From NCBI GenBank assembly GCA_905235415.1, contig CAJOKX010000007.1:1-38612 (forward strand): a stretch of DNA of 38,612 bases, written 5' to 3'. Position 1 is the stretch's first letter. Each line of letters begins with the position of its first letter. The stretch is from an uncultured Lachnospiraceae bacterium (GTDB taxonomy: Bacteria; Bacillota; Clostridia; Lachnospirales; Lachnospiraceae). Of the stretch, positions 24,817-34,166 are shown piece by piece. The notes beneath the pieces are model-generated. The model was not told the origin of the DNA. It was given only the letters and a program-made list of their open reading frames with translations, and did no database searches. The position numbers and the translations under genes were made by a program.

Positions 24817-24821
24817 CTCTG

Positions 24822-26978
24822 TCAGAAGGGCCACACGCCCTTCCACCACTTCTTCACTTTATCCCACATGGTCGGCTCTTTCAGTTCCTCGCCATACCGG
24901 TTGCACTGGTAGGCGACTGCATTTTCACCGCCCTCGTCATAACTCAGATAGTAATAGTGGGTATCCAGATGGATGCCGCGGACGCCGTCGATCATACAGT
25001 GCGGCTGGATCTTGATCCTTCCGCTGAAGGCCTGCGTCACCGGGATCTTGATCGTTACGACATGCACGCCCTCTTCCTCTTCCACCGAGTCAGACCACGA
25101 TACATAATCCTTATTGTTCACCAGATATCCGTACATATGCATCGATACATGGAAGCTGTCCACCTGGTCGCTCGTCACGTTCGAGAGCGTCATCGTGATC
25201 GTATGCTTCTCCGGATCATAGTCGCCGTACGTAATATCCGCCTTGACTTCCTGGAGGTCAGACTTCTCATCCATCCACCTGGATGCCTTCTGCAGCTCCG
25301 TGTTGACATAGTCCAGGCCGTCTCTCTCAATCAGCGTATCCTCTTCCGAGAACAGATTGGTTCCCAGGCCGAGACGGTTTCCGTCGATGTCTACGCCCAG
25401 CGCAGCCAGCGTCGTCGGGAAGTTGTCGACGGTCGCATATTCTCTGTAGTCATCTCTGACCGGTTCAATCGGTGCGTTGATGTATGCGGTGTAAACCTTC
25501 CGCTGATAATCATAGGCCGCCGAAGAACACAGCTCTTTATTCATCGTCGGATGGTCGCCGGAGAGGACAATCGTCGTATTCTCATACCACGGCTGTTCCT
25601 GGCACCACTCGACGAATTCGCTCACCTGGTCGTCCGAGCAGCGGATGACGTTGGCGTACTGCTCGTCAAAGACGTCGGGGCACAGTTCGCACACATAGCC
25701 TTCCGGATAGTGCGTGTCGACGGTCAGCAGCGTGAAGTCAAACGGCTCTTCCTGTGAACCGAGCTCCGTCAGACGGTCTTTGGCAAATGCGAACAGCTTC
25801 TCGTCTTCAAATCCCCACCAGACCTTGTAGTCGGAGGGCAGTTCCCCGTCCGTTGTATAGTATTTCCAGTCATGGAAGGTAAAGTTTCCGTGCTCGGAGA
25901 AGTACAGCCTTCTTCCGCCGAAGGTCGCATCCGATCCGAAGCACATATCCATCGTATAGCCCTGCTGCGACAGAATGTCGCCCAGGCAGGTCAGCGTCGG
26001 GAAGAAGGAGTCCTGGGTGTTCATGAAGTTGGTCCCGACGCCCTTGATCTCGATCGGGATCTTCAGAGGAAGACCGGACGTTGCGGCAAACATACCGCCC
26101 ATGGTCCATGTACTGTATTTCAGAGAGTTTCCGCCGTCCAGCTTCTTCCCGCTGTCTGCGCCGGAGAAATTCTCATTGTCCAGGGAGATCTGCGTCAGCT
26201 TCGGGATCATGTTTGTATCAAACAGCCCGCCGCTTTCCTTATCCGTGTAGGATACTTCCATGGATTCCAGGAAGATATAGATCAGATTGCGCTTCTTCTC
26301 CGGGAAGGTCAGCGTTACCTCCGCCGGATCTGCGTAATTGTCCTCGATGTAAGTCGAATCCTCGCCGAGGGAATTGATATGCTCGGACACGCCCAGCTTC
26401 TTCCACAGGCCGGACACTTCGATGGAGCCGAAGATCACAGCAGCCAGTGCGCACGCGGGAAGAAGCCATGTGCGGACAGCCCTGCGGACTTTGGTGTTTT
26501 TCTTTGCCCGGTCCTTTTCAAGCGCCTCTCTCTGCGCATCCGTCAGCGGAGCCGGAATCACACTCTTTTTGCCGTTCTCGTCCTGGATCTTCTGTCCTTT
26601 CGGGGGATTCTTCGGAAGAAGGAACCCAAGATACAGGATCAGCAGCACCGCCAGGATCACAACGCCCGGCACCACCGCGTACAGGATATAGCTCCAGATA
26701 ATGCCGGAGTCGGTTCCCTTCAGAGGCTGCGTCATCGTAAACACAACCTCATCCAGCGTCAGGTCGCCCCATTCTTCATTGACCCACTGTGCGCTTCTTC
26801 CGGCAATCACAAAAAGGACAGTGACGATCTCCAGAAGAACCCGTACCACCTTCCAGCGCGTCTTTTCCCGCACAAGCGGCTCCTTCTCCGGCGTCTGCGC
26901 ATTCTGCGCTTTCGCCTGCTCCTTCTCTTCGGCTTCAGCCTGTCCCTCTACCTGTCCTTCTGTCCGCGTTTCGCTCAT
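24822..26978 (-). CDS. MdoB/LtaS-like phosphoglycerol transferase (sulfatase family)
   Basis: A 718-residue membrane enzyme with a sulfatase-fold domain outside the membrane. After a hydrophilic, Gln/Glu-rich N-terminus come about three helices (44-62, 93-120, 170-187), fewer than the five of LtaS. The catalytic domain starts near 228; FLESME (E239) and T292 in WTMGGMFAATSGLPL mark the metal site and nucleophile, and SGDHPTM supplies a metal His. The Thr segment and LTCLGDILSQQGY look closer to OpgB/MdoB than to LtaS. It probably transfers glycerol phosphate to a surface polymer or glycolipid; the acceptor is unknown. Residues after about 560 form an added beta-rich domain. Confidence 0.88.
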   Translation of the reverse strand: MSETRTEGQVEGQAEAEEKEQAKAQNAQTPEKEPLVREKTRWKVVRVLLEIVTVLFVIAGRSAQWVNEEWGDLTLDEVVFTMTQPLKGTDSGIIWSYILYAVVPGVVILAVLLILYLGFLLPKNPPKGQKIQDENGKKSVIPAPLTDAQREALEKDRAKKNTKVRRAVRTWLLPACALAAVIFGSIEVSGLWKKLGVSEHINSLGEDSTYIEDNYADPAEVTLTFPEKKRNLIYIFLESMEVSYTDKESGGLFDTNMIPKLTQISLDNENFSGADSGKKLDGGNSLKYSTWTMGGMFAATSGLPLKIPIEIKGVGTNFMNTQDSFFPTLTCLGDILSQQGYTMDMCFGSDATFGGRRLYFSEHGNFTFHDWKYYTTDGELPSDYKVWWGFEDEKLFAFAKDRLTELGSQEEPFDFTLLTVDTHYPEGYVCELCPDVFDEQYANVIRCSDDQVSEFVEWCQEQPWYENTTIVLSGDHPTMNKELCSSAAYDYQRKVYTAYINAPIEPVRDDYREYATVDNFPTTLAALGVDIDGNRLGLGTNLFSEEDTLIERDGLDYVNTELQKASRWMDEKSDLQEVKADITYGDYDPEKHTITMTLSNVTSDQVDSFHVSMHMYGYLVNNKDYVSWSDSVEEEEGVHVVTIKIPVTQAFSGRIKIQPHCMIDGVRGIHLDTHYYYLSYDEGGENAVAYQCNRYGEELKEPTMWDKVKKWWKGVWPF

Positions 26979-27054
26979 GAAACCCTCAACACTCCTTTGG
27001 CGGGGCCTTTCCCCCGATCAGCTGCATCTCAAAAAACATAAAAAACCGTATCGC

Positions 27055-27083
27055 ATTATACCAACTTCAATATGGGTTCACAA
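27055..27083 (-). promoter_or_regulatory. Promoter of the MdoB-like gene
   Basis: Minus strand: TTGTGA (27078-27083), 17-base spacer, perfect TATAAT (27055-27060). It gives a leader of about 70 bases. Confidence 0.8.
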
Positions 27084-27162
27084 TATCTGATCCCCTTTTT
27101 TTCATAAAATGTTCGAAATCACAGTCCCCCTGAGGCCGCTTTGGGTCAGACAGAATGAAAAT

Positions 27163-27182
27163 GAGAGCCGCGTGCGGCTCTC
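27163..27182 (-). terminator. Terminator overlapping the glycosyltransferase stop
   Basis: Minus strand: stem GAGAGCCGC/GCGGCTCTC with a two-base gap, followed by ATTTTCATTCT. It overlaps the last bases of the stop codon of the gene at 27181, ending the surface-gene operon. Confidence 0.7.
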
Positions 27183-28089
27183 AGATCTTTCCTGAAATGA
27201 TATATCTCGGTCTCCTCTTGGTCTCCTCGTAGATCCTTGCGATGTAGTATCCGATGATCCCCAGCGAGATCATGATGATGCTCCCGAGCAGAAGCAGCAG
27301 CAATATCACCGTTGTGAATCCTTCCACCGCGTCCCCGGAAAAATAGCGGACCAGTGTCTGGATCCCCAGAAGGACGGCAAAGAGAAAGGTCGCAATCCCT
27401 GCGCCGGTCACAAACTGCATCGGCGCGGAAGAGTATCCGACGATATTGCTGACCGCATAAGAGATCAGTTTCCGGGTCGACCATTTGGACTCCCCGGCCA
27501 CTCTCTCCTGTACGTCAAACTCCACCTGGGTCTGTCTGAATCCGATCCAGGAGCTCATCGCCCGGAAGAACGCATTGCTCTCAGGCATTGCCAGCAGACT
27601 GTCAACCGCCTTCCGGTCGAGAAGCTTGAAGTCGGAAGCGCGGGACATGTCGATCCTGACAGCCTTCGACATGATCCTGTAGAACAGACCCGCGGAGGCC
27701 CTGTGCGCCCCGCTCTCTTTTCCGCGGGTGCGCTTGACGCCTTCCACGACCTCATATCCGTCCTCCCACAGGCGGTACATCTCCACCAGCGTCTGCGGGG
27801 GATGCTGCAGGTCGCAGTCCATCACGGCCGCGCAGTCTCCCTGCGCCTGGCCCAGGCCTGCGAAGATCGCCGCTTCCTTGCCAAAATTCCTGGAGAAATG
27901 AATCCCGTGGACGGCTTCATTGTCCTCATGCACCTTCCGGATCTCCTCCCAGGTGGCGTCCTTGGATCCGTCGTCCACAAAGATCACCTCGTAGGGGATG
28001 CCGGCTTCTTCCAGGACCCGGGAGACCGCCCCGGCCGCCCGGGCGACATTCTCGCTCTCGTTGTATGCGGGAATCACTACCGATACCAT
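27181..28089 (-). CDS. GtrB/DPM1-like glycosyltransferase family 2
   Basis: A membrane-anchored GT2 enzyme of 302 residues, likely loading a sugar onto a polyprenyl phosphate on the cytoplasmic face. The GT-A domain (1-215) has VSVVIPAYNESENV, VDDGSKD and the metal-binding DCDLQHPP; two membrane helices follow (about 228-250 and 260-290). A gtrA-type flippase gene lies two genes upstream in the same run, the usual partner for donor flipping. The ribosome site (AAGGA) is unusually far from the ATG. Confidence 0.92.
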   Translation of the reverse strand: MVSVVIPAYNESENVARAAGAVSRVLEEAGIPYEVIFVDDGSKDATWEEIRKVHEDNEAVHGIHFSRNFGKEAAIFAGLGQAQGDCAAVMDCDLQHPPQTLVEMYRLWEDGYEVVEGVKRTRGKESGAHRASAGLFYRIMSKAVRIDMSRASDFKLLDRKAVDSLLAMPESNAFFRAMSSWIGFRQTQVEFDVQERVAGESKWSTRKLISYAVSNIVGYSSAPMQFVTGAGIATFLFAVLLGIQTLVRYFSGDAVEGFTTVILLLLLLGSIIMISLGIIGYYIARIYEETKRRPRYIISGKI

Positions 28090-28126
28090 CTGCTTCGTAC
28101 TTATCCTTCTTTCTGATCCCTCTTTG

Positions 28127-28160
28127 CCCGCCGGGCCGCTTCACCCGCCGGGCCGCTTCG
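28127..28160. repeat. 17-bp tandem duplication in intergenic gap
   Basis: CCCGCCGGGCCGCTTC followed by A or G occurs twice head to tail in the 90-base gap between the metallophosphoesterase and glycosyltransferase genes. No function is evident. Confidence 0.85.
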
Positions 28161-28179
28161 CGCCGTCCCTTTCGCGGAT

Positions 28180-30138
28180 CTACCGGACCGTGACCGTGAC
28201 CGATTTCATGAGACCGTTCTGCGCATAGATGCTGATCCGGCAGCTGCCTTTTCCGACACCTTTGACCGTGCCGCTATTCGTCACCTGTGCAACCTGTTCA
28301 TTGTCCGATTCATAATAAACGGCACAGTGCTTCTTTACCTTCTTATTGCCCTTGATCTTTGTCTTGATTCTGAGGGTCTGTCCCGTTTTTAAAACGATCT
28401 TGTTCTTGCCGGTCGTCAGTTTGACGGGATTTCCGTATTTCCCGCCTTTTGTCACCGCATGGATCACCCTGGACTTAGAGAGGACGCTGCCCGACTTCAC
28501 GGCTTCGACATAATACTTGTAATACGTCCCCTTTTTCAGTTTCTTATGGGTATAGGAAGTTCCCGTCACCGCAGCAAGCTTCTTCAGCTTTTTGTTCCTT
28601 CCGCACGGACTTCCGTAGACGATATACCCGGTGGCTCCCTTTACCGCATTCCACTGGACTGTGATCGTTTTCCGGGACGTCTTCACCGCCTCCGCCCGGA
28701 TCGGCTCCGCGGGAGATTCTGCTTCGGTCTCCGGCCGGGTCTTTTTCGCGATGGTCTTTGTCTCCTTATGAGACGCGTCATTCGCGCAGACACGCTCCTG
28801 AAGCCCTTCCGCATCATAGGTCGGCTGTTTCACGGTTTTCCAGCTGCCGTATGCGTGGCCTTTGGCCGGAATCTCCTCCTGCTCCGTAAGGATCAGCCCG
28901 CATACAGAGCATTTTACTCCGTCCGTCAGGCCCGTTTCGGTGCACAGCGCCGGTTTTCCTTTCACCGTTTCGGCCACATGGCTCGTGACAGTGCCTCCTA
29001 GCGCGAACGTGTACGGCCCGCTGATCACTTCTGTGTTGGGTGCATAATTCTGAAGGGTGTCTTCCTGCCTGTACCGGTTCAGGACCCCCGCCTTCTTTAA
29101 TACAGTCGGGCCGCCGGAATTGTAGCGGCTGATCACAACACTGCTGTCAGAGATCACAAAGCTGCTCATGCTCAGATCCTCTATGTCCAAAACCGGATCG
29201 TTCACATAAGAAGTCGCTGTATTGTGATTGTTATAGTACCCCATATAGCCCGCGTTCATGTACACGAACTTCAGTGTTTCCACCGTATACCCCGTCCTTG
29301 TACCGTCTGCGATATTGATCCGGTCCCCGGGCCTGAGAAACACTTTGGCTGCGCCCAGATAATCATCCCATCCCTGGGAATGATCGTGTCCGAACAGATA
29401 GATAATCTTCAGCCCGTGCGCCGCCCCTGCGTTCAGAACGTCGTAAATGTATTTCGCATACCGCGCGTCCCCTTCGCGCCATGTCCTCATGGAGTAATGA
29501 AGCGGCAGATGCGTGATCACAAAGACCGGTCCCCGGAAACGGGCATCCAGCTTGTCACTGATGTAATCCTTCAGATCCGCGGCTGTCGCTTTCACCTGCG
29601 CCTCCGTCCCTCCGTACCACGAATAGTCCCGCTCGTTCATGACATAGACGCCATAGGCGCCGGAGGCAGGATCATTGTTCCCGGTCCTGGCCGTACCTCC
29701 GCCGGTATTTGCCGGATCGTGGTTGCCCTGTACAAACACACAGTGCGTATCGCTGTCGATGAGACCGGATCCGGTCAATGCGCCCCGCAGCGCCCTGATC
29801 CCGTCTCCGGTATCCGCCGCCGTCCGGTTCAGGTCAATGTCATAATCCCCCGCGACCAGCAGTCCGTCTGCGGAGGAGATGCCCGCTTCCACCAATTTGG
29901 ACGAAACCTTTCGTGCAAGGATTGCGCCGCCGTTATTCCCGGTTGCCCCGAGCCCGTACGCATCCCAGTTCGGATACTGAAAATCGGAGCAGGCCACAAC
30001 AACGGTGCTCCCGGACGCACTTCCCTCTTCTGCATACGCAGACAGCGGAAGGCCGGCGGCTGCGGCCAGAAGAACCACCAGCAGCACAAAATCTGCAAAA
30101 AAGCGCGGCATTCGTCTTTTCCAGTCTGTTCTGTTCAT
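28180..30138 (-). CDS. Secreted calcineurin-like metallophosphoesterase
   Basis: A 652-residue exported protein; start at 30138 after AAGGAGG gives a signal peptide (helix about 11-30, cleavage near SAYAEEG). The metallophosphoesterase core holds GDYDID, GNHDP, THLPLH and GHDHS. The first motif, usually DxH, reads SDFQ, with Gln in place of the metal His, which may change the metal site. The core ends near 340. A Cys-containing linker and a fibronectin III-like segment (ITVQWNAVKGATGYIVYG) follow, then a final Ig-like (BIG) domain ending with SVTVTVR, suggesting wall or matrix attachment. Its substrate is unknown; context suggests surface polymer or phosphate scavenging. Confidence 0.86.
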   Translation of the reverse strand: MNRTDWKRRMPRFFADFVLLVVLLAAAAGLPLSAYAEEGSASGSTVVVACSDFQYPNWDAYGLGATGNNGGAILARKVSSKLVEAGISSADGLLVAGDYDIDLNRTAADTGDGIRALRGALTGSGLIDSDTHCVFVQGNHDPANTGGGTARTGNNDPASGAYGVYVMNERDYSWYGGTEAQVKATAADLKDYISDKLDARFRGPVFVITHLPLHYSMRTWREGDARYAKYIYDVLNAGAAHGLKIIYLFGHDHSQGWDDYLGAAKVFLRPGDRINIADGTRTGYTVETLKFVYMNAGYMGYYNNHNTATSYVNDPVLDIEDLSMSSFVISDSSVVISRYNSGGPTVLKKAGVLNRYRQEDTLQNYAPNTEVISGPYTFALGGTVTSHVAETVKGKPALCTETGLTDGVKCSVCGLILTEQEEIPAKGHAYGSWKTVKQPTYDAEGLQERVCANDASHKETKTIAKKTRPETEAESPAEPIRAEAVKTSRKTITVQWNAVKGATGYIVYGSPCGRNKKLKKLAAVTGTSYTHKKLKKGTYYKYYVEAVKSGSVLSKSRVIHAVTKGGKYGNPVKLTTGKNKIVLKTGQTLRIKTKIKGNKKVKKHCAVYYESDNEQVAQVTNSGTVKGVGKGSCRISIYAQNGLMKSVTVTVR

Positions 30139-30172
30139 TCTATTCTTCCTCCTTCCCGTGTGCCCGGCCCTT

Positions 30173-30616
30173 TCAGGCCCCTCTGCCTGTCTTAGTGCCG
30201 GATCTGAATACAACCAGTTTCGAAAACACATAGTTCAGTATCAAAACAGCAACATTCACAATCACCTTTGCCCACATCCCCCGGACGCCGAACAGGCTCT
30301 GATCCAGGCCCGCCTTCACCAGAAGCGGAACGCCCGCGATCTCCAGAATACCGGTCAGGATCCTTGCGCTCACAAACAGGCCCGCCTCGCGCAGGACAAA
30401 GGACACATTCCACTGCCTGCTTTGAAAAACCCAGATCTTATTGGTGATATAGGCAAATGCGACCGCCACAACCCAGGCGATCCCATTGGCAATCGATATA
30501 CGCAGGTGAAACACTTCCACGCCGGCCGCGTACACAACCCAGTTTACCAGCGTTGTCAGACAGCCGACAATAAAATAGACGATCAATTCTCTGTATTTTT
30601 CCAGATACTGCTTCAT
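30173..30616 (-). CDS. GtrA-family membrane protein (putative lipid-sugar flippase)
   Basis: A 147-residue protein with four helices (about 14-36, 42-62, 75-98, 115-135) and family features LIVYFIVGCLTTLVNW and YITNKIWVF. GtrA proteins are thought to flip polyprenyl-phosphate sugars made by GtrB-type transferases such as the one at 27181-28089. The ATG at 30616 is preferred; a GTG six codons upstream is also possible. It starts 20 bases after the YkgJ-like gene. Confidence 0.88.
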   Translation of the reverse strand: MKQYLEKYRELIVYFIVGCLTTLVNWVVYAAGVEVFHLRISIANGIAWVVAVAFAYITNKIWVFQSRQWNVSFVLREAGLFVSARILTGILEIAGVPLLVKAGLDQSLFGVRGMWAKVIVNVAVLILNYVFSKLVVFRSGTKTGRGA

Positions 30617-30636
30617 AGACCTGTCCCCGGACACTC

Positions 30637-31338
30637 TCAGGATGCGAATCCCAGATGCTGCCTTGCCGCAGCCAGCTTCTCCTCAAACAGGGCGTAGAAA
30701 TCATCACCGGTCCAGTCGCACAGATAAAACTGCCTCAGCAGATAGACACAGATCTGCCGGCGGTAGGTCCCCTCCGGATCTGCGCTTTCCAGAAATCCCC
30801 GCACCTGCTCCAGGAAATTGTGCCACTTGCGGCAGAATTCCTCGTAGGAGGAAAGATCCGGGATCTGGATCCATTTCTTCACCTTGACCTTGGCGCCTGT
30901 GCAGTGCGTGCATTCATGCACCTGCAGGATATACCTGAAATCCCCGTCCTCCCAGCTGCGTCCGAGCGGATACAGTCTGCAGATGCCGGGGCGCACCAGG
31001 TGGATCGTACATCTTCCGTCTTCTCCCAGAAACGGGCAGGTTCCGTTCTCATCCATCTGAAGAACAGGAAGGATCAGGCCGTCGATTACCTCCAGCCTGA
31101 TCTTCTCATTCAGCAGATCCTCCACGCTTTCCCCGAGAAAACGGTTGAATTCAAAAGCGTCGCACGGATCGAGCACAATCAGGGGATCCATCCGGCAGCA
31201 GTCCGAACAGCCGGCGCAGTCATCCGTTCCGATCCGCACCATGTCATTCGCCGTGTAATATCTGCCGTCAGAGATCTCCCCGACCGATTCATTTCTCCAC
31301 ATAGCCTGTCCCCGCGCCTGATCTGACAACGCATCCAA
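30637..31338 (-). CDS. YkgJ-family cysteine-cluster protein
   Basis: A 233-residue cytoplasmic protein with the YkgJ/UPF0153 metal-binding pattern: C41, C44, C47, C48 (CAGCSDCCR) followed by CPFLGEDGRC and the RPGICRLYPLG segment, and a later HECTHC. The family is annotated as zinc/iron-chelating, with no established function. Start TTG at 31338 has AGGGAG eight bases upstream; ATG at 31302 is an alternative with a weaker site. It lies 55 bases after trpA with no clear terminator, so read-through from the trp operon is possible. Confidence 0.85.
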   Translation of the reverse strand: MDALSDQARGQAMWRNESVGEISDGRYYTANDMVRIGTDDCAGCSDCCRMDPLIVLDPCDAFEFNRFLGESVEDLLNEKIRLEVIDGLILPVLQMDENGTCPFLGEDGRCTIHLVRPGICRLYPLGRSWEDGDFRYILQVHECTHCTGAKVKVKKWIQIPDLSSYEEFCRKWHNFLEQVRGFLESADPEGTYRRQICVYLLRQFYLCDWTGDDFYALFEEKLAAARQHLGFAS

Positions 31339-31393
31339 ATCTGTTTCTCCCTGTCAGATTATGATAGCACAAGAGCAGGAAAACCGCCACCTG

Positions 31394-32221
31394 TCAGCTT
31401 CGGAGGGCGTCCTTCATGCTGCGCACATAGTCTCCGACATACGGCGCTGCGTCTTTCCCGTACTGATCCAGGATGCGGATAATCGCCGAACCCACGATGG
31501 CGCCGTCGGACTGATCCGCCATCGCGCGGGCCTGCTCCGGCTTCGAGATCCCGAATCCGACCGCGCAGGGGGTGTCCGTCACGGAGCGGATCTTCGCAGT
31601 GATCGCCGCGATATCGGTTGTGATCTCAGAGCGCACGCCCGTCACGCCAAGGGAGGAGACGATATAGAGGAACCCGTCCGCCTCTCCGGCAATCTTCAGG
31701 ATGCGGTCCTCGCTGGTCGGGGCGATCAATGAGATCAGGTCAAGCCCGTTCTGTCTGCATGCGTCCCTGAACGGATCCTTCTCTTCAAACGGAATGTCCG
31801 GAAGAATCAGCCCGTCGATTCCGACTTCGGCGCATCTGCGGCAGAATCCGTACCGGCCCCGGTCGCTTCCGTCCGACCCGTCCAGTTCTCCCTCGCCGCC
31901 TTCGTGATAGGAATACACAACGTTGGCGTAGGTCATGAAGACCATGGGGACCGTGATCCCTTCCTCTTTGCGCAGCTGGTCCACCATCTCAAACACCAGG
32001 TCCGTCGTAACCCCGCCTTCCAGCGCCCTGACGTTGGCGGTCTGGATGACAGGCCCTTCTGCCGTCGGATCGGAGAACGGGATTCCGATCTCGATCAGAT
32101 CCGCCCCATTTGCCTGCGCCGCGGCAACGACGGCCTTCGTCGTCTCCAGATCCGGATAGCCTGCCGTGATGAACGGTATAAATGCCTTGCCCTTTGTAAA
32201 TGCCTCTCTGATTGTGCTCAT
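31394..32221 (-). CDS. trpA: Tryptophan synthase alpha chain, with insertion
   Basis: Cleaves indole-3-glycerol phosphate to indole in the alpha2beta2 synthase. The 275-residue TIM barrel has the catalytic Glu (E44, EIGIPFSDP) and E55 (TAEGP) where E. coli has Asp60, a change common in Firmicutes. After MTYANVVYSY there is an extra hydrophilic segment (about 106-123, Gly/Asp/Ser-rich, containing GSDGSD) before the normal RRCAEVGIDGLILPD. The frame stays open, so the gene is not broken. It is the last trp gene. Confidence 0.95.
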   Translation of the reverse strand: MSTIREAFTKGKAFIPFITAGYPDLETTKAVVAAAQANGADLIEIGIPFSDPTAEGPVIQTANVRALEGGVTTDLVFEMVDQLRKEEGITVPMVFMTYANVVYSYHEGGEGELDGSDGSDRGRYGFCRRCAEVGIDGLILPDIPFEEKDPFRDACRQNGLDLISLIAPTSEDRILKIAGEADGFLYIVSSLGVTGVRSEITTDIAAITAKIRSVTDTPCAVGFGISKPEQARAMADQSDGAIVGSAIIRILDQYGKDAAPYVGDYVRSMKDALRS

Positions 32222-32280
32222 TTCAATATCCTTCTTCCCTGTGGGTCTGCTCCCGGCATCTTCGCCGCCGTCCGCGTCCC

Positions 32281-33480
32281 TTACTGTGCAATCTCCAGTC
32301 CTCTGTAGCGCGCAACCGACGCGCAGTCCTTATCGCCCCGCCCGGACACGGTGACCACCAGGATCTGGTCTTTGTCCATCTTCGGCGCGATCTTCATTGC
32401 ATGCGCGATCGCGTGTGAGGATTCAATCGCAGGGATGATCCCCTCGGTTTTGCTGGTATATTCAAATGCCTCTACCGCTTCCGCATCCGTAACCGGCACA
32501 TACTGCGCGCGCCCGATGTCATACAGGTGCGCGTGCTCCGGTCCGACGCCCGGATAGTCCAGGCCGGCGGAAATCGAATAGACCGGGGCGATCTGTCCGT
32601 ACTCATTCTGGCAGAAGAGACTCTTCATGCCGTGGAAGATCCCGATCCGCCCCGTGCTGATCGTCGCCGCCGTCTCGTAGGTGTCGATGCCGCGCCCGGC
32701 CGCCTCGCACCCGATCAGCTGCACGCCGGGATCATCGATATAGTGATAGAAGGACCCGATCGCGTTGGATCCCCCGCCCACGCAGGCAAGCACCGCGTCC
32801 GGAAGGCGTCCTTCCTTCTCCAGGATCTGCGCCCTGGATTCCCTCGAGATCACAGACTGGAAATCGCGCACGATCGTCGGGAACGGGTGCGGTCCCATCA
32901 CCGATCCCAGGCAGTAATGCGTATCCTCGATCCGGTTCGTCCATTCGCGGAATGCTTCCGAGACCGCGTCCTTGAGCGTGGCGGTCCCGCTCGTCACCGG
33001 GACGACCTTCGCGCCGAGCAGGTTCATCTTGTAGACATTCAGGGCCTGCCGCTCGCAGTCCACCTTGCCCATGAAGATCACACACTCCATGCCGAAATAC
33101 GCTGCCGCCGTCGCGGTCGCAACGCCGTGCTGGCCGGCGCCCGTCTCTGCGATCAGGCGCGTCTTTCCCATCTTCTTCGCCAGGAGCGCCTGCCCGAGCA
33201 CATTGTTGATCTTGTGGGCCCCGGTAAAGTTCAGATCCTCCCGCTTGAAATAGATCTTCGCGCCGCCCAGGTCTTCCGTCATCTTCGCCGCATAATACAG
33301 ACGGCTGGGCCTGTTCGCATACTCACGAAACAGCGTCTCCAGCTCGCTGTTGAACTGCGGGTCATCCTTATAGCGTGTATAGGCCTCATCCAGCTCAATG
33401 ATTGCATTCATCAGGGTCTCCGGGATGTACTGTCCCCCGAACTGCCCGAACCGTCCTTTGTCATCTGCCTGTGTCGCCAT
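32281..33480 (-). CDS. trpB: Tryptophan synthase beta chain
   Basis: PLP enzyme joining indole and serine to make tryptophan. The 399-residue protein has the PLP lysine motif GAHKINN and the glycine-rich phosphate loop [10 protein letters not shown]; it belongs to the TrpB1 class that pairs with TrpA. An AAGGAGGAG site precedes the ATG. It is followed by trpA after 59 bases. Confidence 0.98.
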   Translation of the reverse strand: MATQADDKGRFGQFGGQYIPETLMNAIIELDEAYTRYKDDPQFNSELETLFREYANRPSRLYYAAKMTEDLGGAKIYFKREDLNFTGAHKINNVLGQALLAKKMGKTRLIAETGAGQHGVATATAAAYFGMECVIFMGKVDCERQALNVYKMNLLGAKVVPVTSGTATLKDAVSEAFREWTNRIEDTHYCLGSVMGPHPFPTIVRDFQSVISRESRAQILEKEGRLPDAVLACVGGGSNAIGSFYHYIDDPGVQLIGCEAAGRGIDTYETAATISTGRIGIFHGMKSLFCQNEYGQIAPVYSISAGLDYPGVGPEHAHLYDIGRAQYVPVTDAEAVEAFEYTSKTEGIIPAIESSHAIAHAMKIAPKMDKDQILVVTVSGRGDKDCASVARYRGLEIAQ

Positions 33481-33536
33481 CCTGCTCCTCCTTATTTATC
33501 CCGGGCTGTGCCTGCGCCCTGCGCCGCACCTGCCCT

Positions 33537-34163
33537 TTATCTGCGCTCTGAAATCTGAAAGCGTCTGACCGCCTCCACAAACCGGCGCATCTTCTCCGGA
33601 TCCTTGCGTTTCTCCGTCTCCACGCCGGAGCTGACGTCCACCCCATACGGGCGGATCTTCTCCAGCGCACATGTCACATTGTCGGGATCAAGGCCGCCCG
33701 CAAGCAGAAACGGCCGCCCCAGGTCCCCTGCCAGCGACCAGTCGAAGGCTTCTCCCGTCCCGCCGGCGCCGTGATCCAGAAGGACCAGGTCCGCGCTGCT
33801 CTCCCGTGCCTTCTCAATGTCCGCCCCGGACTCGATCCGGAACGCCTTGATCACCATCCTGCCGGTCTGCCTCTGCAGCTGCCGGACGGTCTCATCGCTC
33901 TCGTGTCCGTGCAGCTGGATCACATCCATCAGGTCCTCCGCCGCCAGCTCCCGGATCCACTCCGGATCCTGGTCCAGGAACACCGCACTTCTCAGGATAC
34001 CCGGCCGCAGGCCTTCCGTCAGCTCCCGCATCCTCTGCGGACTGAGCGTGCGCGCCCTGCCGGCGGCGAGTATAAAGCCCGCAAAATCCGGCTTCAGTTC
34101 ATTGACTGTTTCTATATCCTCCGGCCGCATCAGGCCGCAGATCTTGATCCGGACATCATTCAT
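33537..34163 (-). CDS. trpF: Phosphoribosylanthranilate isomerase
   Basis: Third pathway reaction, an Amadori rearrangement. The 208-residue TIM barrel has the catalytic Cys in KICGLMRPED, the QLHGHE strand and catalytic Asp near GVDVSSGVE. The strand-two loop reads FILAAGRARTLSP, slightly unlike the usual FxxSxRxVSP. It begins three bases after the trpC stop. Confidence 0.96.
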   Translation of the reverse strand: MNDVRIKICGLMRPEDIETVNELKPDFAGFILAAGRARTLSPQRMRELTEGLRPGILRSAVFLDQDPEWIRELAAEDLMDVIQLHGHESDETVRQLQRQTGRMVIKAFRIESGADIEKARESSADLVLLDHGAGGTGEAFDWSLAGDLGRPFLLAGGLDPDNVTCALEKIRPYGVDVSSGVETEKRKDPEKMRRFVEAVRRFQISERR

Positions 34164-34166
34164 GGT

